Positions 26,825 through 36,180 are shown, numbered from the stretch's first letter. The stretch is 64,000 bases of DNA from JAHJDR01 sp964609965 (GCA_964609965.1 CAZSTS010000001.1:248001-312000); one strand, 5' to 3'. Translations and numbers: made by a program. Notes: a model not told the origin generated them from the sequence alone.

Positions 26825-28732
26825 TTAATACTTATCTAAGTAATCTTGAGCGTCATCATGTCTTTCTGGTCTTGCACCTGCATTAAAATCACCCATAGTA
26901 GCACTAATAGAGTTCTTGAAGCCCGAGACTGTTTCGCACATTGTTTTCAATAGTTTTCTTGCTGCTCCACCTGCTTTATAGAGATAATAAACAACTCCAG
27001 CAGCCACATCATTCTTATGTGAATCATCAAGGCCATCAATATAAAGGAGAAGGCTAGCTGCTGCTTGTTCAGGTGATTGCAGTGCTACCTGATAAAGAGC
27101 CTTAAGCGCCATTGTAACTTCTAATAAGTATTCATCGTCTTTAATACCTTGAAGAGTACCACCGTCGGTCTTATCTATATCACCTATCGCATCATCGATA
27201 GAATCTCTAACAACCTCATCAACGACCTCAACGTAACCTGAATCCTGTGTTTCTTGTTTGGTCTCGAGATCTTTGAGGCACTCGTCAACACTTCCATCAT
27301 CTGAAGCCCAACTGATCTGCGCAATTGTTTCTTTATAAAGAGCAAAGGCTTCTTTAAGCTGATCAATATCACTCCACTCATCCTGAAGGAACTCGACATA
27401 GGGATCTCCACCTGCTGGTTCGTTTCGGTAAAAGATATTTCCCCAAAAATCTCCTGCAGATCCATAATGACCCGCACCAGGAATTTGCAGGTTCGAAACC
27501 ATAATGACCATTTGTTCGATCGCTGATAGATTTCCATCTGCTAAGAGAACATTGTGAAACTGGCCTGCGGCAGTGCCACTGAAAAAAGCCTGCCAATACG
27601 TTGATCCGCCTTTGAGAGCTAAAGTCATTATAAGTGTAGTCACAATATCTTCTTGTAGGCTCTGATCAAGACCACTGATGGATCGAATAAAATCACCCGT
27701 GCACTGGTCTGCATTATTTAATTCGCCTTCAGACTCATTGAGAAAACCAAAAAGAGTCTCTATACCTTCTTCAACATAACCTGCTACACCACTAGAACCA
27801 TTTGCTGCATACTGAGGAACCATTTCAGGAATAGAGTCCATGATGTTATCAATATTTCCAATAAAGCTTGTTTTGTTGACTTCATCTTTGTGGAGATTAT
27901 CATAAACCGAGAACATATTATCATTAAAGAAAGCAAGTTTTTGAAAGTCTGTGTCCCAGGATTTGTACTGAGATTCAGGGATTGTGTTTTCATTGCTAAA
28001 ATCAAAATACACATCAACACCATCTTGAAGACCTTCTAAATCAATAAATTTTGTCTCTCCTGTGAGTGAGTTTGTAATAGTAATTCTTGTTATGCCATCA
28101 GAAACCTTAGCCACAGATTGCACAATATCTTCGGGCTCCAAACCAATAAAAATAGACTGGCCCAAATCAATTCTATCAAGAGCTTCATTATCTAATCGAA
28201 TTTCTTCATCACGGTATGTGAGCATACCATCACCATCTAAGTCCTCACGAGCAGTAGAGTCTACTGTTTCAAAAATACCTGGATCCCCACCTGTGGCATT
28301 AACATAAACCGTTTCATACTGACCAATATCACCTGAGTTTATGAAAACATCTTCATCTGTTCTTCGAAGCAATAGATTTGCCTTTGTAACACAGCCTTCA
28401 ACTGCTTCAGCAAGCTCGCAATTAATCATGTCTTCGAGTTCTTTTAAATCATCAATTTCTCTTTGTATGCGCGCCGCCTTGGATGACTGTATCTCTTCAT
28501 CAACCTCCTTTAATTCATCTTTTAGACCTTCTTGTAATTCATCGAGATCATCTCTAGCTATTTCAGCACCATCACGAAAATCATCTATGAACTGCATTCG
28601 CTGTGCTTCAGTCATGTCCTTGAGATCTAACTCTAAAAAATCATATAGAGTGTCATTCTCAAAATGCTGAACAAGTTCCTCTACATCATAAGTGGTGTCA
28701 CCGGCTATTATGTCTCCATACTCTTGGCTCAT
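26825..28732 (-). CDS. Large acidic protein with an EF-hand-like loop
   Basis: 635 residues, very acidic, with no signal peptide or clear membrane helix. Residues about 40-115 are a charged coiled coil. A DLDGDGMLTYRDEE loop at 164-177 fits a calcium-binding EF-hand or dockerin-type loop. The rest is mostly helical, with an internal region rich in Gly/Ser/Phe (about 390-450). I do not recognise the family. The lack of a signal peptide together with a calcium-type loop would suit either a cytosolic protein or a substrate of a dedicated export system. It starts about 200 bp from the divergent rlmE gene. Confidence 0.75.
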   Translation of the reverse strand: MSQEYGDIIAGDTTYDVEELVQHFENDTLYDFLELDLKDMTEAQRMQFIDDFRDGAEIARDDLDELQEGLKDELKEVDEEIQSSKAARIQREIDDLKELEDMINCELAEAVEGCVTKANLLLRRTDEDVFINSGDIGQYETVYVNATGGDPGIFETVDSTAREDLDGDGMLTYRDEEIRLDNEALDRIDLGQSIFIGLEPEDIVQSVAKVSDGITRITITNSLTGETKFIDLEGLQDGVDVYFDFSNENTIPESQYKSWDTDFQKLAFFNDNMFSVYDNLHKDEVNKTSFIGNIDNIMDSIPEMVPQYAANGSSGVAGYVEEGIETLFGFLNESEGELNNADQCTGDFIRSISGLDQSLQEDIVTTLIMTLALKGGSTYWQAFFSGTAAGQFHNVLLADGNLSAIEQMVIMVSNLQIPGAGHYGSAGDFWGNIFYRNEPAGGDPYVEFLQDEWSDIDQLKEAFALYKETIAQISWASDDGSVDECLKDLETKQETQDSGYVEVVDEVVRDSIDDAIGDIDKTDGGTLQGIKDDEYLLEVTMALKALYQVALQSPEQAAASLLLYIDGLDDSHKNDVAAGVVYYLYKAGGAARKLLKTMCETVSGFKNSISATMGDFNAGARPERHDDAQDYLDKY

Positions 28733-28939
28733 AAATCTCCAAACAATAGCTTACACTACTTACTATTTTAAGCAATTTTAGTGCCAAGGGGAAGGTATTA
28801 TCTTATAATCATAAAGCATTCCATATCTGCTTGAATACATTGATTTATTTAATATGTGGCTGTATTGAGTTTCTAGAGTATTCAAGATAATAAATGCAAA
28901 AACCCCTCAAATCCTAATATGATAGGGGACTTTAGACCT

Positions 28940-29545
28940 ATGGCACGTAAACCATTTGAAAGAAAAGACCGCTTCTATAACAAAGCCAAAAAAGAGGGCT
29001 ACCCTGCCCGCTCAGCCTATAAGATCATTGAATTAGACGGAAAGTACGGTATTTTTCGCTCAAGTAACATCGTCATAGATCTTGGCGCAGCCCCTGGTGG
29101 CTGGTTTAAGGTGGGACAAGAAAGATTGGGAAAAAAAGGAAAAATCATTGGTGTTGATCTCCTGCCTTTAGCTACGCCTCTCAATGATAGATCAATTTTC
29201 AAACAAGCAGATTTTACAAAAACAGAAACCAAGGATTGGATAAAGAAAAACTGTGAGCACGGTGCTGATTGGGTTATTTCTGATCTTTCACCAAATATCT
29301 CAGGGATTAAATTCAAAGACACAATGGCTTCTGATGAATTAGCTCGTCAGGCCTATGATTTTGCTAAAGAGACTCTCAAACCATCAGGTTGTTTTTTGTG
29401 TAAAGTATTTCCAGGAAAAGAACTCGAAGATTTTCTTAAAGAACTAAGATCTCACTTCAAAAAAGTCTCTACATCAATCCCAGACGCAACACGAAAATCA
29501 TCAACCGAAGTTTACGTCATCGCCCTAAACCCCCACCATAAGTAG
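28940..29545 (+). CDS. rlmE: 23S rRNA (uridine-2'-O-) methyltransferase RlmE/FtsJ
   Basis: About 201 residues from MARKPF; an upstream ATG at 28919 is in frame, but the AGGGGA before 28940 favours the later start. The N-terminus shows KKEGYPARSAYKIIELDGKY with the first catalytic Lys, VIDLGAAPGGWFKVG binds S-adenosylmethionine, WVISDLSPNISG gives the Asp, FLCKVFPGKE the second Lys, and SSTEVYV the Glu. The K-D-K-E tetrad is complete. It methylates U2552-equivalent in the ribosomal A-loop. Its 3' end overlaps the converging M50 gene by 21 bp. Confidence 0.95.
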   Translation: MARKPFERKDRFYNKAKKEGYPARSAYKIIELDGKYGIFRSSNIVIDLGAAPGGWFKVGQERLGKKGKIIGVDLLPLATPLNDRSIFKQADFTKTETKDWIKKNCEHGADWVISDLSPNISGIKFKDTMASDELARQAYDFAKETLKPSGCFLCKVFPGKELEDFLKELRSHFKKVSTSIPDATRKSSTEVYVIALNPHHK

Positions 29546-30190
29546 ATTATACATGGCTTTTACAGGAGGCCATAATACCTTGCCCAACGCCCCTGTGAGA
29601 ACCAAAAGGATAAGAACCACTGGACCAAGTCTGGTAAAAAGAGCCTCAAAACGATCATCTAGTCCTCTGGGTAAAATTGCATAGAGGATCTTTGAACCAT
29701 CTAAAGGAAAGACTGGTATGAGATTGAATAGAAATAAAATGATATTTAAGAACAGATAACTTTGAAAAGCATAATTGAGAACACTGATAAAATTATCGGG
29801 GACACTTCCGTAGAGATGTGGCACAGCATATATAAATACCCTGTAGAGTGCAGCCAATAAAATAGCTATAGCCAAATTTGACAAAGGTCCTGCAGCTGAC
29901 ACCCAAAATATACCTTCTTTATATTTTTTGAACTTAAAGACATTAACAGGCACTGGTTTTCCCCACCCAAGCAAGGGCATATTAAAAACAATGATGAGAA
30001 TTGGCATGAGAAGTGTCCCAATAGGATCCATATGTACAAAGGGGTTTAAAGAAACGCGCCCTTGATTGAGAGCTGTATTATCACCAAACTTATGAGCAAT
30101 ATAGGCATGCGCGGTTTCGTGAATAGAAATCGCCAGCAAAAGACCTGGCATTAAAATAACAAGTCGATAAATATTTGATTGTAAGTCCAT
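29525..30190 (-). CDS. Site-2 protease family (M50) membrane metallopeptidase
   Basis: 221 residues with about five membrane helices. The zinc motif HETAH is at residues 24-28 in the first helix, and NLIPVFPLDGSKIL supplies the third metal ligand Asp. There is no PDZ domain, so this is the short cytosol-facing class rather than RseP. By family knowledge it may cleave membrane-bound regulators, but substrates of the short class are poorly known. It lies 51 bp downstream of xerD on the same strand. Confidence 0.9.
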   Translation of the reverse strand: MDLQSNIYRLVILMPGLLLAISIHETAHAYIAHKFGDNTALNQGRVSLNPFVHMDPIGTLLMPILIIVFNMPLLGWGKPVPVNVFKFKKYKEGIFWVSAAGPLSNLAIAILLAALYRVFIYAVPHLYGSVPDNFISVLNYAFQSYLFLNIILFLFNLIPVFPLDGSKILYAILPRGLDDRFEALFTRLGPVVLILLVLTGALGKVLWPPVKAMYNLLMVGV

Positions 30191-30213
30191 TTATTCCTCA
30201 ATTTTCAATTTAA

Positions 30214-30237
30214 CTATCGATTATCGTCTATCGATAT
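30214..30237. repeat. Word-iterated element CTATCG/ATTATCG
   Basis: In the 51-bp gap between xerD and the M50 gene, CTATCGATTATCG runs into TCTATCGATAT. The same words occur at 36151-36176 before trpS and at 5369-5381. Probably copies of one repeat family. Confidence 0.5.
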
Positions 30238-30241
30238 TCTC

Positions 30242-31135
30242 TCATCCCCTTGGATGAAACTTTTTATGTATCTCTCTTAATCTCTCTCGAGTCACATGTG
30301 TGTAAATCTGCGTTGTCGAAATATCTGCGTGTCCTAACATGATTTGAACAGAACGGAGGTCTGCTCCATTTTCGAGTAAATGCGTTGCAAAAGAATGCCG
30401 AATCACGTGAGGGCTGATTGTTTTCTTTATGCCACATTGCGTGGCCAACTTCTTTAAATATTTCCAAAAAGTTTGTCTTGTAATTGCCTTGCCTGACGGA
30501 CCTAAAAACACATAAGGAGAAGTACGTCCCTTGAGCAGCTTTGGTCGATGCTCATTGTAATAGTCTTCAAGCACTTTAATGGCTACTTTGCCAACTGGCA
30601 CATACCGTTCCTTTGATCCCTTTCCAAAGGCCAAAACATAACCAGATTGGAGATTCACGTCATTGAGTTTGAGATTCACAAGCTCAGAAACCCTCAGCCC
30701 TGTAGCGTATAGCAATTGAAGCATGGTGTAGTTTCGTGCTTCCTTGGCAGATAGTTTTTGCCCCCTAACATCGAGAAGCAGGTCTACTTCTCGAAGAGTG
30801 AGATATTTGGGCAATTTAAAACCCAATTTTGGTAAATCCAAATTAGCCGAAGGATTACTAGAAATGTATTCTTCGTTTTTTAGGTATTGGTAAAAATTAC
30901 GAATGGCCACCAAGTTTCGAGAGAGTGTCGAAGCGCTAATCTTTTCTTCTTGTCGGCGATACATGGCAAATTCTAAAAAATGGTCTTTTTCAGTTTTTTT
31001 CCAAGAAGTGATCCTTCGTTTTTTGATGAACGTAAACCAATAACCCAAATCCCGGCTATAGGCTTCTAAGGTGTTCTTGGCTAAATGTTTTTCAACTCGC
31101 AAATAGTGGAGATATTCATCAATTCTTTCTTGCAC
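30242..31135 (-). CDS. xerD: Tyrosine recombinase XerD/XerC type
   Basis: 297 residues. The N-terminal core-binding domain (about 1-85, YLHYLRVEKHLAKNTLEAYSRDL) is followed by the catalytic domain with ATGLRVSELVNLKL (first Arg), SPHVIRHSFATHLLENGAD (His-x-x-Arg), LGHADISTTQIYTHV (His and the nucleophilic Tyr). It resolves chromosome dimers at dif with a partner Xer protein. Length and the HAD(I)STTQIYTHV end favour XerD. No dif site is apparent nearby. It is divergent from trmB. Confidence 0.93.
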   Translation of the reverse strand: MQERIDEYLHYLRVEKHLAKNTLEAYSRDLGYWFTFIKKRRITSWKKTEKDHFLEFAMYRRQEEKISASTLSRNLVAIRNFYQYLKNEEYISSNPSANLDLPKLGFKLPKYLTLREVDLLLDVRGQKLSAKEARNYTMLQLLYATGLRVSELVNLKLNDVNLQSGYVLAFGKGSKERYVPVGKVAIKVLEDYYNEHRPKLLKGRTSPYVFLGPSGKAITRQTFWKYLKKLATQCGIKKTISPHVIRHSFATHLLENGADLRSVQIMLGHADISTTQIYTHVTRERLREIHKKFHPRG

Positions 31136-31183
31136 GCAAGGACGATAACGTCAGTTTCTTGCAAAAACAAGGAGATTTATGGC

Positions 31184-31858
31184 ATGTGCAATGCCATGAA
31201 GTCGAAACGTCTCGAAAATTTATACCGCCAACCTCTTTTGCCATCAGAGGAATCAAAAAAAGAACTTCCTTTAGAGCACATACTTGCAAAAGAAATGGTT
31301 TATTACCCTAGCGAGCCCTCTGATTGGAGATTTGATATTGTTGAGATTGGGCCTGGTAACGGTGATTTTCTCTTTCATTTAGCTAAGGAACATCCTGGCA
31401 AAAAGATTTTAGGAATCGAACTCGGGCAAAAACGTTTTAACAAAATTTCTAAGCGACTCGAAAAAAGAGGCATTACAAACGTCACTCTCATTCATGGTGA
31501 TGCACGGATTGCTTTCTATAATAAAATTCCTGATAGCTCGATTGCCAAATGCTACGTTCTCTTTCCAGATCCTTGGCCAAAAAATCGCCACTGTCATCGC
31601 CGCCTTCTTCAAAAAGATTTTTGTGAACTCATCTCAAAGAAAATCAGTTCGAAAGGACGGTTTACCTTAGCAACTGATGTTAAAGATTATGCCACCTGGG
31701 CATTTGATAATTTCTCAAAAATTAATTCTTTAAATCCCTGCCCTGGGTCCGAAGATCTCAAAACCCCTCCTAAAGATATCATTCCAACCTATTTTCAGAA
31801 AAAGTGGAAAGAATGGGGACGTGATTTTAGGTATGTGAGATTTGAGAAAAAAGACTAA
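31184..31858 (+). CDS. trmB: tRNA (guanine-N7-)-methyltransferase
   Basis: About 224 residues from the ATG at 31184, chosen because AAGGAG lies 9 bp upstream; a longer frame from 31085 overlaps xerD. VEIGPGNGDFLFHLA is the SAM-binding loop, GIELGQKR the following acidic strand, and FPDPWPKNRHCHRRL the TrmB signature that contacts the substrate. The enzyme makes m7G46 in tRNA. It ends 2 bp from the converging zapA gene. Confidence 0.95.
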   Translation: MCNAMKSKRLENLYRQPLLPSEESKKELPLEHILAKEMVYYPSEPSDWRFDIVEIGPGNGDFLFHLAKEHPGKKILGIELGQKRFNKISKRLEKRGITNVTLIHGDARIAFYNKIPDSSIAKCYVLFPDPWPKNRHCHRRLLQKDFCELISKKISSKGRFTLATDVKDYATWAFDNFSKINSLNPCPGSEDLKTPPKDIIPTYFQKKWKEWGRDFRYVRFEKKD

Positions 31859-31859
31859 C

Positions 31860-32126
31860 CTACGAATTGCTAATCGCCTCTTCTAATCTTAGCTTCCAAT
31901 CTGACACCATTTTTTTTGCCTGATCACCCTTTGTAAATAGTTCTTCGGCAATATTAAGCGCACCTAAAATAGCTACATTTTGAGTAGAAATGGTTGCAGA
32001 TCGATGTTTAATGGCATGCATGACTTTGTTGACGTGATCTGTGACTCTCTTGACATGGTTCTCGTCATTCTCGGTCTTGAGTACAAATTTTTGATCTAGA
32101 ATTTTAACTTCGAATGTTTTTTTCAT
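31860..32126 (-). CDS. zapA: Cell division protein ZapA
   Basis: About 88 residues from MKKTFEV; an upstream in-frame start at 32162 adds an unlikely N-terminus. The pattern FEVKILDQKFVLKTENDENHV, then a coiled-coil helix containing TQNVAILGALNIAEELF, is ZapA. It bundles FtsZ filaments at the division ring. No 6S RNA follows it; the probable 6S RNA is at 37350 instead. Confidence 0.87.
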   Translation of the reverse strand: MKKTFEVKILDQKFVLKTENDENHVKRVTDHVNKVMHAIKHRSATISTQNVAILGALNIAEELFTKGDQAKKMVSDWKLRLEEAISNS

Positions 32127-32215
32127 AATTTGATAAGTAAAAAAACATACGAAATGAGTCAAGGAATGATTAAAGTTTTAGATGATACATGCTCTTTATC
32201 TCTTTGAATTATAGT

Positions 32216-33376
32216 CTAAAACGAAATGGTTAAACCTGATTGAACCTCTGGAATAATGGTGTCCGGGCTTACGAGAACAGCACCACCCACAGCAAGACGG
32301 ACATCCCAAATATCTTCTATGCCAAAACCAGCACTGATTACATCAAGCGTTCCCCTGGCATAGGGCTGAACTCGGACCTGTTCATATTTCCCAGTATCTA
32401 AATCGGCTTCAAACATAATCCCCGTCTCTAAACCAAGTTCCATAAAACGAAATCCCTTGGATTTCCACGTCATCCAAGGAAGTAACGGAGCTAATCGAAG
32501 ATCATAGCCAAGAGCAGTATAAAATTCCACTGCTTCACCTTCTTCATTTCTAAGATCCCCAAAACCAATTGAGCCCATCGCTCTTAAGTAGCGACCAATC
32601 CGGTGAAGCCCCAAAGAACTGTGCAGATGGGATCTTTTTGGGCTAAAACCTAACTCAAAATGAATTTCACTTCCTGTGTGATAATTATCAACAGGCATGG
32701 CATCATACACCTCTTCACACCACTCATCTGCTGTTTTTCCAGTGTACTCTTGAACAATCTCATCAACTCCTTCAATGCTTGGTCTACCAATATAAAAATC
32801 CAGAGGCTGTGATTCCATTGCAACAACCATATCAATGAGAGCCTGTTCGCCAACGGTATCTATAATGTGTGTAATAACTCTATAACTAAATCCATAACTC
32901 AAACCTTCTCTAATCAAAGAACTAGGTTGCTCAGGAAATGATTTTTCAAAATCATCCAAATCAATATTTGGCTGATTAATTGATCTTGAGGGAGTTCTTT
33001 GTGCTCCATCATACTTATTTGCCATCCAGATGGCTAAACCTTCAGCTAAATATAAATTAGCCCCACCCACCGCCACAAGCCAACTTGTAGCCACATGCGT
33101 TAATTCATGCACAACGGTATTCATGCTAAATGGTTCACTTACATCAAAAACAATCCTTTCAGAGCAAGCACCTGATCTTTCAGAAGAACAATTTCCAGGC
33201 ATATTGGCAAAAGAAACATCAACACCCCTAGGAAAAATAAAGCCCTGATCTTTTAAAAAACTTAAAGCCTTATCTAAATAAACTTCGGATGCCGGCCATT
33301 CTTCAGAGTATTCAACACCTGAAAACAGATTTGTATAAATAGAATTAATCATAGATGCCCAAATACAAAACAGCAC
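32216..33376 (-). CDS. Putative secreted HExxH metallopeptidase with beta-barrel-like C-terminus
   Basis: 386 residues from a GTG start; the frame upstream of it is closed and has no better start. The N-terminus is hydrophobic and signal-like. Residues about 30-190 look like a gluzincin-type peptidase with HELTH at residue 90 and LYLAEGLAIWMANKYDG giving the likely third ligand Glu. Cys pairs (NCSS, GACSER) suggest disulfides outside the cytoplasm. From about 235 onward alternating hydrophobic residues and a final Phe (LTISF) resemble an outer-membrane beta-barrel. So it may be a barrel-anchored protease. It lies 31 bp after rluB in the same direction. Confidence 0.65.
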   Translation of the reverse strand: MLFCIWASMINSIYTNLFSGVEYSEEWPASEVYLDKALSFLKDQGFIFPRGVDVSFANMPGNCSSERSGACSERIVFDVSEPFSMNTVVHELTHVATSWLVAVGGANLYLAEGLAIWMANKYDGAQRTPSRSINQPNIDLDDFEKSFPEQPSSLIREGLSYGFSYRVITHIIDTVGEQALIDMVVAMESQPLDFYIGRPSIEGVDEIVQEYTGKTADEWCEEVYDAMPVDNYHTGSEIHFELGFSPKRSHLHSSLGLHRIGRYLRAMGSIGFGDLRNEEGEAVEFYTALGYDLRLAPLLPWMTWKSKGFRFMELGLETGIMFEADLDTGKYEQVRVQPYARGTLDVISAGFGIEDIWDVRLAVGGAVLVSPDTIIPEVQSGLTISF

Positions 33377-33406
33377 AAAGATAGAAGGTAATTTATTTAA
33401 ATAATC

Positions 33407-34126
33407 TTATCTAGCGAGTTCCCCTAATTCCGCTACTGTTAAATAACGAAACTGCCCTGATCTTAGCCCTTTTAACTTAACCGGCCCAATCGCAATCCTC
33501 TTAAGCTCCTTAACAATAATCCCCATAGCATCACACATACGTCTGATCTGACGGTTTTTTCCTTCGTGGATCACAAACTTTAATATTGTAGATGTTTTGT
33601 TTTGCCGCAGTATTTCAATATCTGCGGGTAATGTTCTCACTCCATCTAAAACAATACCTCCTCTCAGACATTCAAGTTGCTTTTTGGTCAATCGAGACGT
33701 TGTTTTCATTTCATACACTTTTTCGATGTGATATCTTGGGTGAGTGAGTTTGAGAATAAGTTCACCACTGTTAGTGACAATAAGAGCCCCTTGAGTATTA
33801 TAATCCAAACGACCCACAGGTTTAAGATGATGCATGTCCATGGGCAAAAGGTCGTAGATTGTTTTCCTGTCTTCTGTATCACTACGGGTGACAAGAACAC
33901 GCCTTGGTTTATTTAAAAGAATTGCCACAGGCTCGTCTTGATTCTTAAACTGAAAGGCCTTCCCATCAATTTGGATTTTGTCTGTGGCTGGGTCGACCTT
34001 CTTTCCTTGTGCTGTCACAAGAATTCCATTTACCTTGATTTTTTTATCATCAATGAGGCGTTCAACAGCTCGACGAGAATACTGCCCTGTGGAGGCTATG
34101 ATTTTTTGAATGCGTTCTTTGACCAC
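33407..34126 (-). CDS. rluB: Ribosomal large subunit pseudouridine synthase B
   Basis: 239 residues. An N-terminal S4 RNA-binding domain (RIQKIIASTGQYSRRAVERLIDD) is followed by the RsuA/RluB-type catalytic domain with VGRLDYNTQGALIVTNSGEL, in which Asp is the catalytic residue, and a GKNRQIRRMCDAMG loop. It converts a uridine in 23S rRNA to pseudouridine. The gene overlaps scpB by one base, the common scpA-scpB-rluB arrangement. Confidence 0.94.
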   Translation of the reverse strand: MVKERIQKIIASTGQYSRRAVERLIDDKKIKVNGILVTAQGKKVDPATDKIQIDGKAFQFKNQDEPVAILLNKPRRVLVTRSDTEDRKTIYDLLPMDMHHLKPVGRLDYNTQGALIVTNSGELILKLTHPRYHIEKVYEMKTTSRLTKKQLECLRGGIVLDGVRTLPADIEILRQNKTSTILKFVIHEGKNRQIRRMCDAMGIIVKELKRIAIGPVKLKGLRSGQFRYLTVAELGELAR

Positions 34127-35289
34127 TATTTTGTCTCTGGGTTTTCGGTTTGTTCTTCGGGTTGTGATGAATTGATAGGAATAACGTTATCTACGACTTG
34201 TTCAGTCTGCGTTTGATCAGGGGCACCTTCACCCAATTGGGTGTCTGCACCCAGTTGGGCGTCTGCACCCAGTTCTTCCTCTTTTTCTGTTAAGTGTTCT
34301 CTCACAATCTTTTTCTCAACTTTGCGAAGCTCTTTTATTGATTCGTTTAAATCACCTAATATGGCATTTTCTTCTGCCGAAAGAGTGTCGACTTTATCAT
34401 CCATAAGATCTTCAATATGAATACCCTTCTTAGCTTGCTCTTGATCTTGATCCTCTATCTCATCTTTTTCTTGTGATAATTTTAGCGACTTGTAGTCATT
34501 CAAGTTTGGCAGGTCTTTGAGATTATTCAGGCCAAATATTTCTAAAAACTTTCCTGAAGTCCCATAAACCAAGGATCTCCCAGGCTCATCACTGCGTCCA
34601 ATAAGACGAACAATCCCTTTATCAATAAGGGTTTTGATCACGCCTCCTGAGTCTACACCTCTAATATCCTCAATTTTCTGCCTTGTAATTGGCTGTTGGT
34701 AGGCCACAATGGCAAGCGCCTCAAGAGCCGAAGGTGAAAAACGAGAAGGGATCTGCATTTTTTCATCTTTAAGATAAAGAGAAATTTCGTATTTGGTTCT
34801 AAACTGATAACCCTTAGCTACTGTGACTAGCTCGATACCATGTTCACTGCGATTGAGCTCTTCTTGGATTTCTGTAAGAATTGTCCTGACATCAGAATTG
34901 GTAATTTCATCCTCAAATTCCATCTGCTTTTGCATGAGTTGTTCTTTGATGTCGTTAACAGTGATTTCGTCATCCTCTGAATATTCCTCTGTATCAGAAT
35001 TCTTCTCTTCACCCTCTTCTTCTTGATTATCCGAACCAGGTTCCTCACTACCATCCTTTGGAGAGCCTTCACCAAATTCAGGCTCCGAAGAAACCAATTT
35101 AAGATCTGCTACATTCTCTTCTGGAATTGAGGTTTCTGCTGATTCAGCTAATTCTATTTCTTTTTGTTTTTCTTTTTTTGCAACCTGTCTGACCTTCTTG
35201 GCTATTTTCTGTAAAGGAACTGGTTGTGTTGCCACAAATAGCATTGCTTCTATTGTTGCCTTAAGTTTTGTTTTTAAATTGTAGTCCAT
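34126..35289 (-). CDS. scpB: Segregation and condensation protein ScpB with an acidic insert
   Basis: 387 residues, about twice the usual size. The winged-helix core is recognisable in KATIEAMLFVATQPVPLQKIAKKV at the start and in RFSPSALEALAIVAYQQPITRQKIEDIRGVDS (about residues 200-230). Residues about 45-125 are a Glu/Ser/Asp-rich insert inside the first winged helix, and the C-terminal third is another charged tail. The tail has short repeats (LGADAQLGADTQLG), matched by a DNA repeat of CACCCAGTTGGG-like words at about 34230-34275. ScpB works with ScpA and SMC in chromosome organisation. Confidence 0.93.
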   Translation of the reverse strand: MDYNLKTKLKATIEAMLFVATQPVPLQKIAKKVRQVAKKEKQKEIELAESAETSIPEENVADLKLVSSEPEFGEGSPKDGSEEPGSDNQEEEGEEKNSDTEEYSEDDEITVNDIKEQLMQKQMEFEDEITNSDVRTILTEIQEELNRSEHGIELVTVAKGYQFRTKYEISLYLKDEKMQIPSRFSPSALEALAIVAYQQPITRQKIEDIRGVDSGGVIKTLIDKGIVRLIGRSDEPGRSLVYGTSGKFLEIFGLNNLKDLPNLNDYKSLKLSQEKDEIEDQDQEQAKKGIHIEDLMDDKVDTLSAEENAILGDLNESIKELRKVEKKIVREHLTEKEEELGADAQLGADTQLGEGAPDQTQTEQVVDNVIPINSSQPEEQTENPETK

Positions 35290-35304
35290 ATTATTCTCTC
35301 GTTG

Positions 35305-36105
35305 TTATTTATAAGATTCAACTGATTCTATGCTATCCCTATCCTCTAATAAACCTTCACTTATCTCTAAACGCCTCATAAGCCTAATGGGCTGAAACGT
35401 GTCTGTTTGATAAATCTTTGTCATTTTCAATTTTGTAAGTTCCAAAACCGCTAAGAATGTCACAACAACAGCCATGCGTGTTTTATCTCCTGTAAAGAGA
35501 TCAGTAAAAAGAACTGATTCACTTTTTTTGAGAACATCTAATATTTCATAGAGTCGATCCGAAACTGATATTCTTTCGGCCAAAATATGGTGCTCAAGCT
35601 TTTCGTTAGGGAGACGTTCTAATACTTCGGAAAAAGCTTTAATGAGTTCCATTGAATCAACATCGAAGAAATCAATGGCTCTTTCTTTCTTCTCATTATT
35701 CTCTAATTCACCCTCTTCTATAAATGAGCCACGGCAAAAAATATCTCGATTAAGCCAAGATCTCTTTTTGAGATCAGTCGCCGCCATTTTATAGCGTTCA
35801 TACTCCTTGAGTTTGGCAATCAAGTCTGCTGCCATGGGATCATCATCATCTTCAATATTCTCTGCTTCATTAGGAAGAAGCGTTCTCGATTTGATGTAGG
35901 CAAGCTCCGATGCCATAAAAAGAAAATCACTTGCTAGATCAACATTGAGCTCCTTTAAGGTATCGAGGTATTTCAGATATTGATCAGTCACTTGAGCCAA
36001 TGAGACTCGAGATATCTCGAGATCATTTTTTTTGATCAGATACAGGAGTAACTCAAAAGGCCCTTCAAAGACATCGAGCTGTAATGTTATTGTTTCTTGA
36101 TTCAT
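35305..36105 (-). CDS. scpA: Segregation and condensation protein ScpA
   Basis: 266 residues. The kleisin N-terminus FEGPFELLLYLIKKNDLEISRVSLAQVTDQYLKYLD and the segment SDFLFMASELAYIKSRTLLP are diagnostic, and a C-terminal winged helix (about 185-245) completes the kleisin. ScpA bridges the SMC heads with ScpB. It is 15 bp upstream of scpB on the same strand. Confidence 0.96.
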   Translation of the reverse strand: MNQETITLQLDVFEGPFELLLYLIKKNDLEISRVSLAQVTDQYLKYLDTLKELNVDLASDFLFMASELAYIKSRTLLPNEAENIEDDDDPMAADLIAKLKEYERYKMAATDLKKRSWLNRDIFCRGSFIEEGELENNEKKERAIDFFDVDSMELIKAFSEVLERLPNEKLEHHILAERISVSDRLYEILDVLKKSESVLFTDLFTGDKTRMAVVVTFLAVLELTKLKMTKIYQTDTFQPIRLMRRLEISEGLLEDRDSIESVESYK

Positions 36106-36110
36106 TTTTG

Positions 36111-36176
36111 CGTCTAGCGTCTAGAGTCTCGCGTCTAGCGAGACGCCCTATCGCCTATCGATTATCGTCTATCGTA
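36111..36176. repeat. Word-iterated palindromic element before scpA
   Basis: The 75-bp gap between trpS and scpA is almost wholly repeat. CGTCTAGCGTCTAGAGTCTC comes first, with GTCTCGC (36126-36132) pairing to GCGAGAC (36138-36144), followed by CTATCG/ATTATCG words shared with 30214. The CGTCTAGAGTCTAG words also occur, inverted, at 52143-52179. Confidence 0.6.
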
Positions 36177-36180
36177 TTCC

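Noticed and set aside
28341..28670. 109-residue Ser-rich plus-strand frame
   Set aside because: It mirrors the acidic coiled coil of the 635-residue gene on the other strand; the Ser-rich composition is a by-product of Glu/Asp codons.
36111..36176. CRISPR array
   Set aside because: The repeated words are 5-10 bp with no spacers of regular size and no cas genes in the window.
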